From contig JBLIEQ010000003.1 of assembly GCA_047633175.1 (NCBI GenBank), forward strand, positions 62,001-126,000: a stretch of DNA of 64,000 nt, in the 5' to 3' direction. Origin of the DNA: Motiliproteus sp047633175 (GTDB lineage: Bacteria > Pseudomonadota > Gammaproteobacteria > Pseudomonadales > Balneatricaceae). The translations under genes were made by a program, and so were the position numbers. Positions 58,807 to 64,000 of this stretch are shown piece after piece. The first letter of the stretch is position 1. Every line of letters starts with the position of its first letter. The notes under the pieces were generated by a model. It made no database searches. It was given only the letters and a program-made list of their open reading frames with translations, and was not told the DNA's origin.

Positions 58807-61007
58807 TAGCGCGCCGTAATCTTCCAGCAGTTATGAATCTTCTGATTACGTTCAAAGTCCTTAGCGATACTCTTCGCGCTGATATTCTCAACATTAAATT
58901 GAGTCAGCGCTTCCAGATCCATCTTAAACTTACGCAGATTATTGGAGAAGATCAGCACCCCATCCTTGTCCAGCAACCTCATCGCCTGTTCGATCAGGAC
59001 GACATGATCGACTTGCACATCAAAGACATCACGCATCCGCTTGGAGTTAGAGAAACTCGGCGGATCCATAAAGATCAGATCATATTTAAGAGTCTGCTTT
59101 AACGACGCCTCCTTCAACCAGGCGACACAATCTTCCTGGAGCGTCACATTGATCTTTTCACTCAGACCATTGAGCGCAAAGTTCTTTTGCGCCCACTCCA
59201 GATAGGTTGCCGACATATCGACACTGGTGGTCGAGGATGAGCCGCCGAGAGCGGCCTGGACCGTTGCCACCGAGGTGTAACTAAACAGATTCAAGAACCG
59301 TTTGCCGCGGCTATTATCATGGATCCACTGGCGAATAGGCCGATGATCCAGAAACAGCCCGGTATCCAGATAATCATGCAGGTTCACCAGCAGCCGAGCC
59401 GCCCCCTCCTCCACTTCGAAGAATTCGCCCTGCTGAGCCATCCGCTGGTATTGCGCCTTGCCCTCCTGGCGGCGGCGCTGTTTGAGCACGATACGCTCCG
59501 ATGGCACACCCGTGACGGCTGGCAACACGTCCATCACCAGCTTCAGGCGCTGATCGGCCTTAGCCTGATCGACAGAGGCGGGCGGCGCATACTCCTGCAC
59601 ATGCAGCCAATTATTATAGCGATCGATCGCGACCGCATACTCGGGCATATCTGCATCGTACAGGCGATAGCACTGAATCTGCCCTTTGCGTGCCCACTTA
59701 TCCAGCTGCTTCATATTTTTACGCAGGCGGTTAGAGAACATGTCCTCCGGCTGCTTTTCTGCCGGACGTCCCTCCACCGGCTGCGAATTTGTCCTGGAGG
59801 CCAAAAACTGGTCTGATTGCACCGCAAACAGCAGCAACTGACTGGGGATCGCGCCATTAAACAGCTTGTACTGCTTGTAGGAGTGGATACCCACCGCCTT
59901 ACCCAGGTCGGGATTACCGGTAAACACCGCCGCACGCCAACCCTCAAAATGCTCCTTCAGGCCATCACCCAGATTCTGGTAGAGGTAGCGGACCACCGGC
60001 ACCTCACTCAGCCGTTCACCATAGGGCGGATTAGTAATCAGCAAGCCCTGTTGAAGATTCGCTTTATGGGTTAAGGGTTTAAGTTGCGCCAGCTCACGAT
60101 GTGAGATTCGTACCCAGGCATCGACACCCGCCAGCTCGGCGTTATTCTTGGCGATAGACACCGCCTTAGGACTCGCATCATACCCATGAATCTCGGGCAG
60201 ATCGGTACGCTCGCTGGCCGCTAAGCGCAGCTGCTCGGCCTCCCACAACAACCCCTGCCACATCCCATTGTCATGCTTGAGCCAGCGTTCAAAACCGAAC
60301 CCCTGGCGCAAGAGTCCCGGCGCTATATTGGCCGCCATCAATGCCGCCTCGATCGGCAGGGTACCCGAGCCACACATAGGATCGATCAATGGCCACTGTT
60401 TGGCAGCAAGTTCGGACCAGCCACTGCGAAGCAACAGTGCGGCTGCCAGATTCTCTTTCAGCGGGGCGGCCCCGCCCTGCTTGCGGTAGCCACGGCGATG
60501 CAGGCTCTCGCCGGAAAGATCCAGACTCAGATGCGCATCGCCCTGGGCCAGATGCAGATTAATCCGCAGGTCAGGCATCTCCTTATTGATGGAGGGCCGC
60601 AGATCGGTGAGATCCCGAATCTGATCGACGATAGCATCCTTGACCTTAAGCGCACCGAAATGGGTGTTATTAATGGCTCTGTTGGTTCCGGTAAAGTGAA
60701 CCAGCAAGCTGCCTTCGGCCGTCATATGCTCAAGCCAGGCGATCTGCTGTACGCCTGCGTAAAGTTCCTCGGCAGACTCAGACGTAAAGCTTGCCAGCGG
60801 CAGCAGCACCCGGTTTGCCAGCCGCGACCAGAGACAGGCCTTATACGCGATCTCCAGGCTGCCGTGAAAGTAGACCCCGGCAACCGTTGATTTAGTTTCG
60901 GTCGCACCCAGCCCCTCCAACTCTTCAACCAGCAGCAGTTCGAGTCCTTTAGGACAGGTCGCAAAAAAACGTATCTTTTCAATTTGCTGAGACAATATTC
61001 TACCCAA
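58806..61007 (-). CDS. rlmL: Bifunctional 23S rRNA methyltransferase RlmKL (G2445 m2G, G2069 m7G)
   Basis: A 733-residue fusion. The N-terminal part has a THUMP domain (about residues 50-160) and the RlmL methyltransferase with DPMCGSGTLPIEAALMA and LLITNPPYGERLSEV. The C-terminal RlmK part (from about 460) has FLNLFSYTSVATVQAALGGS and LIFMDPPSFSNSKRMRDV. Both SAM sites and NPPY/DPPSF catalytic motifs are intact. It modifies helix 74 of 23S rRNA. Its stop lies inside the last bases of the repeat element. Confidence 0.96.
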   Translation of the reverse strand: MGRILSQQIEKIRFFATCPKGLELLLVEELEGLGATETKSTVAGVYFHGSLEIAYKACLWSRLANRVLLPLASFTSESAEELYAGVQQIAWLEHMTAEGSLLVHFTGTNRAINNTHFGALKVKDAIVDQIRDLTDLRPSINKEMPDLRINLHLAQGDAHLSLDLSGESLHRRGYRKQGGAAPLKENLAAALLLRSGWSELAAKQWPLIDPMCGSGTLPIEAALMAANIAPGLLRQGFGFERWLKHDNGMWQGLLWEAEQLRLAASERTDLPEIHGYDASPKAVSIAKNNAELAGVDAWVRISHRELAQLKPLTHKANLQQGLLITNPPYGERLSEVPVVRYLYQNLGDGLKEHFEGWRAAVFTGNPDLGKAVGIHSYKQYKLFNGAIPSQLLLFAVQSDQFLASRTNSQPVEGRPAEKQPEDMFSNRLRKNMKQLDKWARKGQIQCYRLYDADMPEYAVAIDRYNNWLHVQEYAPPASVDQAKADQRLKLVMDVLPAVTGVPSERIVLKQRRRQEGKAQYQRMAQQGEFFEVEEGAARLLVNLHDYLDTGLFLDHRPIRQWIHDNSRGKRFLNLFSYTSVATVQAALGGSSSTTSVDMSATYLEWAQKNFALNGLSEKINVTLQEDCVAWLKEASLKQTLKYDLIFMDPPSFSNSKRMRDVFDVQVDHVVLIEQAMRLLDKDGVLIFSNNLRKFKMDLEALTQFNVENISAKSIAKDFERNQKIHNCWKITAR

Positions 61008-61424
61008 TCAGTAAATAGCCAATCATTAACGGAACACAGACTTCAATGCCTGCTCTGCGTCCTGCGCAGATAATAACACCCTCGCCTGCAAAGACCGTCA
61101 TCCTGAACCCAAATACAGAACCAACCTCCGCTATTAAATATTTTCAGGTTGTTCAACACCCGTTAGCAGATGATTGTTTATAGGTATTTTTTTAATCTAA
61201 GGACGTAAAAAAACAACCAGACACCGGTATTGACGCAGAAATATTTATCGACAATCCCCCTCAAATCCGATAAATAGTTAACTGTCGGCGAAAACACCGA
61301 CCATGCTGATGGCAGCGTTATGCTGCCTGTGGTTCTCAATGCATGAATAGACCGAGAGTAAAAGGTTCGCAGCGACCACCCCGTGGTTATGCACGACATT
61401 TACAAGAGATAACGAGGCTATTGA
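61008..61424. other. Leader region of rmf
   Basis: A 417-bp gap without a gene. It shows two hairpins: a GTCGGCG-AAAA-CACCGAC stem (61284-61301, one mismatch) and GGCAGC-GTTAT-GCTGCC (61311-61327). The rmf ribosome binding site is probably the AACGAGG just before its ATG. No confident promoter was identified. Confidence 0.5.
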
Positions 61425-61631
61425 ATGAAGAGACAAAAACGTGACTTAACATCCCGAGCTTTTTCACGCGGCTACCAGGCCGGCGTATCAGGCAAATCCA
61501 AAGACATCTGTCCTGCCCCTGTTGGTGAGAATCGACACTGCTGGATCACCGGTTGGCGCCAGGGGCGCTCTGACTTCTGGGACGGCTACCAGGGGATTTC
61601 AAATCTGCACTGCACGCCGGTCATGACCTGA
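61425..61631 (+). CDS. rmf: Ribosome modulation factor
   Basis: A 68-residue basic protein: MKRQKRDLTSRAFSRGYQAG, CPAPVGENRHCWITGWRQGR and SDFWDGYQG are the conserved elements. In stationary phase it binds 70S ribosomes and drives 100S dimer formation. It stands alone, divergent from rlmL and convergent with pyrD. Confidence 0.96.
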   Translation: MKRQKRDLTSRAFSRGYQAGVSGKSKDICPAPVGENRHCWITGWRQGRSDFWDGYQGISNLHCTPVMT

Positions 61632-61717
61632 TTCGGCTATTCCTATCCATGGCACGAACCAAGAGTACGCACTGAGGGCTAGCGGTGAGTCTTCAGTGCT
61701 AAAAACCCCTAAAGTCG

Positions 61718-62737
61718 CTAGCGAACTGCCGCTATAGCGCTTGCCGCCTCGCTGATCAGGCGCGGCCCTCTGTAGATAAAGCCACTATAGACCTGAACCA
61801 GCGATGCACCCGCTGCAATCTTCTCGCGTGCCTCTGCACCCTCACAGATCCCTCCCACGCCTATAATAGGCACCTGCCCCTCTAATGCCGTCGCGAGACT
61901 TGCGATCACCTCGGTGGACCGCTGACATAAGGGTGCGCCACTGAGACCGCCCGCTTCACCGGCGAGCACAGAATCCTGGACTCCGGTTCGATCCAGCGTG
62001 GTGTTGGTGGCAATAACGCCATCCATGCCGTACCTGATCAACGCCTGGGCGACAAGGCGAACCTCATCCGGATCCATATCGGGTGCGATTTTTACCGCTA
62101 TAGGCACATAACGACCGTAGTATTCCGCCAGCTTGGTCTGCTCTTGCTTGAGTGCCGCCAGCAACTCATTCAGAGACTCTCCAAACTGCAACGACCGTAA
62201 GCCCGGGGTGTTTGGCGAAGAGACATTGATCGCCACATAACTGGCGCGACTATAGACCTTGCGCAGACAGAGCAGATAGTCATCGGTGGCTCGCTCGACA
62301 GGGGTGTCAAAATTCTTACCGATATTGATGCCAAGAATGCCCTGGTAACGACTTTTATCGACCTGCTTAACCAGGTAATCGACGCCTTTATTGTTAAAAC
62401 CCATCCGATTGATAATCGCCTGATACTCAGGAATCCGAAACATCCTTGGTTTAGGATTACCCGGCTGAGGCCTGGGTGTGACAGTACCCACTTCGATAAA
62501 ACCAAACCCCAGTGCCGCCAGACCATCGATATGCTCCGCATTTTTATCCAGCCCAGCGGCCAGACCTACTGCATTAGGGAAGGTCAGACCCATCACCTGA
62601 GTCGGCGCTTCGACCCGCTTAATCAGCGTTGAGGACAGGCCTGTAAGTTCTCCGATATCAAGCCCCAGCATCGATAGCGCGTGCGCCGTTTCGGGTTGAA
62701 AACGAAATAACAGTGATTGTAGATAGGCGTACGACAT
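61718..62737 (-). CDS. pyrD: Dihydroorotate dehydrogenase (quinone), class 2
   Basis: 339 residues from the ATG at 62737 (MSYAYLQSLLFRFQPETAHA), which has a GGAG site; the frame runs 32 codons further upstream but that part is repeat-derived sequence. The N-terminal helices are the membrane- and quinone-binding domain of class 2. FMN and substrate segments are FPNAVGLAAGLDKNAEHIDG, INVSSPNTPGLRSLQ (catalytic Ser), TNTTLDRTG and IGVGGICEGAEAREKIAAGA. It oxidises dihydroorotate with ubiquinone in pyrimidine synthesis. Confidence 0.97.
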   Translation of the reverse strand: MSYAYLQSLLFRFQPETAHALSMLGLDIGELTGLSSTLIKRVEAPTQVMGLTFPNAVGLAAGLDKNAEHIDGLAALGFGFIEVGTVTPRPQPGNPKPRMFRIPEYQAIINRMGFNNKGVDYLVKQVDKSRYQGILGINIGKNFDTPVERATDDYLLCLRKVYSRASYVAINVSSPNTPGLRSLQFGESLNELLAALKQEQTKLAEYYGRYVPIAVKIAPDMDPDEVRLVAQALIRYGMDGVIATNTTLDRTGVQDSVLAGEAGGLSGAPLCQRSTEVIASLATALEGQVPIIGVGGICEGAEAREKIAAGASLVQVYSGFIYRGPRLISEAASAIAAVR

Positions 62738-62787
62738 AGCGGGCTCCAGGTTAAGCGCAGTATTATACGAAATGTCGGTACGCTTTG

Positions 62788-62922
62788 CTGGCATTGTCGA
62801 ACTACTTTTTATCCACATAACGCCGACCCACAAGGACGTGGTTTTTTTGTAGGTGAGCCGTTAAGCGCTCCTGCATGGACGGCACTTACTACGTCCCTGT
62901 AGCTCGGGCGTCAGCCTGACGA
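62788..62922 (+). repeat. Family A fragment joined to dispersed repeat family B, copy 3
   Basis: GGCATTGTCGAACTACTTTT to CGCCGACCCACAA (62788-62833) matches the right half of family A. TGTAGGTGAGCCGTTAAGCG then CTCCTGCATGGACGGCAC and CTGTAGCTCGGGCGTCAGCC (62849-62922) match both arms of family B. It lies upstream of pyrD and downstream of the DUF2835 gene, and supplies the false N-terminal extension of the pyrD frame. Confidence 0.78.
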
Positions 62923-62948
62923 AGTAAAGAATGCAGAATGCGGATCAA

Positions 62949-63179
62949 TCAGAGTCGGACAATCGCGACGAACTTGCCCCGGGCATCAAACTGAATCTCG
63001 AAGGATCCACTGACGCCATCACGGGAGAGAAAAGGATTCAATATTTTAACCGGAAACTGAATACGCCGACCATCGCGTGAATGACAGGTCACCACGTGGG
63101 CCTGGCCCCGATAAAACTTCAGGTATTCGTCGGCACTGATTCGAAGATCCACGATTATCGTTAGGCGTTGAGATGACAC
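62949..63179 (-). CDS. DUF2835 family protein
   Basis: A 76-residue protein: TIIVDLRISADEYLKFYRGQ, RDGRRIQFPVKILNPFLSRD and GVSGSFEIQFDARGKFVAIV match the single-domain DUF2835 family of gammaproteobacteria. Function unknown. It stands alone on the minus strand between the repeat element and a small basic protein. Confidence 0.82.
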   Translation of the reverse strand: MSSQRLTIIVDLRISADEYLKFYRGQAHVVTCHSRDGRRIQFPVKILNPFLSRDGVSGSFEIQFDARGKFVAIVRL

Positions 63180-63250
63180 TCTAGGCTACCCAAACGCTCT
63201 CTCTGTAACAAATTAAGCGACAGGGGCTACGGCCCCGTGCCGCACCCTTT

Positions 63251-63541
63251 TCAATCTTTTTCTGCGGCATTGGCATCGACATCGGTCTCAGCATCAGCGA
63301 CCTGCTGTCCCATTACTTCCAGCGACCGGGCAGCAACATCCGCCGGATCTGACTTCAGACGGTTCTTACGTTTATTCTGGTCCTGCCACTGCTTGTCTTT
63401 CTGCAGACTCAGTAAATAGCCGCTGCGCTGCGCAGGCTTAAGCTTGCTCTGACTGGTACGACTATCGCGAACCTCCACTGGAGCCATATCTGACTCTGGT
63501 ATCCGGCCTGCTTTACTACGGGTTTTCTTCTGACGTGTCAT
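63251..63541 (-). CDS. Small basic, Lys/Arg/Gln-rich hypothetical protein
   Basis: About 96 residues from the ATG at 63541 (MTRQKKTRSKAGRIPESDMA); an upstream ATG at 63589 overlaps the GTPase gene and is less likely. The first two-thirds are basic and polar (SKLKPAQRSGYLLSLQKDKQ, WQDQNKRKNRLKSD); the tail is acidic (DAETDVDANAAEKD). It is probably largely disordered and may bind RNA or ribosomes, given the adjacent ribosome-assembly GTPase, but no family is recognised. It starts 4-5 bp before the GTPase stop (overlap), so translation is coupled. Confidence 0.65.
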   Translation of the reverse strand: MTRQKKTRSKAGRIPESDMAPVEVRDSRTSQSKLKPAQRSGYLLSLQKDKQWQDQNKRKNRLKSDPADVAARSLEVMGQQVADAETDVDANAAEKD

Positions 63542-63545
63542 ATCT

Positions 63546-64000
63546 TTAACTATCCTCATTATCCGGCTCATTACCGGATGCTGGGTCAACCTGTTTATGG
63601 ATGGGGCCGAATTCGCCTTTATAGGCCAACCTCAGCGCATCGGCCGTGGCTTGCGCCTGCTGTTCTTGCTGTTCGAGTTGCAGCTCCTGCTCAGCCTGCA
63701 ACTCCTTCACGCGTTGTTTCTCTGTCCATTCTCCGACAGTTTCGAAGCTGAGTCGACCAATCAAACCCGAACGTAGATCACCGATCACCACTTCGCCAGC
63801 CTGGGTGCGATTGATAACACCTCCTTTTTTCAAACAGCCGCGACGCCGGCCTATTTCCTCCAGCGCCTCATGAGAGGAGGCCGGCAGCTTTGCCAGCTTG
63901 AAGCGTTGCAGCAGCAGATCAGGGTAATCTCTCAGCAAAAAATCCAAACTGTAGAGCGCTATATCCTCATACTCCACCACGGTGTCACGAATAGCACCAC
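63546..64000 (-). CDS. YlqF/RbgA-like ribosome biogenesis GTPase, C-terminal part
   Basis: The gene enters from the right edge; about 151 C-terminal residues are visible. GAIRDTVVEYEDIALYSLDF, LLRDYPDLLLQRFKLAKLP, ALEEIGRRRGCLKKGGVINR and EVVIGDLRSGLIGRLSFE form the C-terminal helical domain that follows the circularly permuted GTPase domain in YlqF/YawG proteins. The tail is Glu/Gln-rich (KELQAEQELQLEQQEQQAQA), likely a coiled coil. The GTPase motifs are outside the window, so the assignment rests on this domain alone. Confidence 0.75.
   Translation of the reverse strand, partial: GAIRDTVVEYEDIALYSLDFLLRDYPDLLLQRFKLAKLPASSHEALEEIGRRRGCLKKGGVINRTQAGEVVIGDLRSGLIGRLSFETVGEWTEKQRVKELQAEQELQLEQQEQQAQATADALRLAYKGEFGPIHKQVDPASGNEPDNEDS

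Overview
The window looks like chromosomal DNA of a free-living marine or halotolerant gammaproteobacterium, most likely of the Oceanospirillales/Pseudomonadales type. The reasons are gene order and family content. The window carries amgK-murU divergent from lptD-surA-pdxA-rsmA-apaG-apaH, the rpe-gph-trpE order of pseudomonads, a split class II ribonucleotide reductase (nrdJa/nrdJb), ectoine uptake genes, an NhaD sodium/proton antiporter, a DUF3530 protein, and the sdhCDAB-sucAB-lpd-sucCD cluster facing gltA. The assignment is inferred from synteny; no 16S gene is present. No prophage, insertion sequence, CRISPR array, rRNA or confident tRNA was seen.

Layout. 0-6 kb is accessory: the end of an ectoine ABC transporter (ehuB, partial ehuC) faces a GntR/FCD regulator with a mirrored operator pair between them, followed by nhaD, a weak small ORF, a long decayed stretch and a frameshifted diguanylate cyclase. 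6.1-7.8 kb is a lone lipid A phosphoethanolamine transferase bracketed by dispersed repeats. 7.9-24.5 kb is core: trpE, gph, rpe, a DUF3530 protein, djlA, murU, amgK, then lptD to folM. 24.5-26.7 kb is a decaying AT-richer pocket: a MarR regulator, a VOC-family pseudogene carrying an octanucleotide repeat expansion, and an EVE-domain pseudogene. 26.7-34.9 kb is the ribosome/SRP block (rplS, trmD, rimM, rpsP, ffh) with ypjD and yfjD/corB facing away, then a gamma-carbonic anhydrase and two Nudix hydrolases. 35.3-38.2 kb is nrdJa-nrdJb behind NrdR-like boxes. 38.3-45.2 kb is accessory again: a small ORF, a cytochrome c, a TetR-adaptor-RND efflux operon and a paiB gene cut by one amber codon. 45.5-58.7 kb is the TCA block. 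58.8-64 kb holds rlmL, rmf, pyrD, a DUF2835 gene, a small basic protein and the C-terminal end of a YlqF/RbgA-like GTPase.

The genes form coherent groups. Outer-membrane biogenesis is served by lptD and surA, with peptidoglycan recycling (amgK, murU) next to them. The sdh-suc-lpd-gltA block covers citrate synthase and the 2-oxoglutarate to fumarate steps. Compatible-solute import and sodium/proton exchange sit side by side, consistent with a saline habitat. Ribosome maturation and maintenance genes (rimM, trmD, rlmL, rsmA, rmf, GTPase) are scattered across the window.

The less ordinary content is: (i) at least three families of short dispersed repeats, placed mainly where two genes converge; (ii) an 8-bp tandem repeat of about 9.75 copies inside a VOC reading frame, plus smaller tandem duplications nearby and elsewhere; (iii) three separate genes interrupted by an in-frame TAG; (iv) a GntR/FCD regulator at an ectoine transporter, with a convincing inverted operator pair. 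I did not find a clear, wholly new multi-gene system. The repeat-driven decay pocket at 24.5-26.7 kb and the repeat families are the best candidates for undescribed biology.
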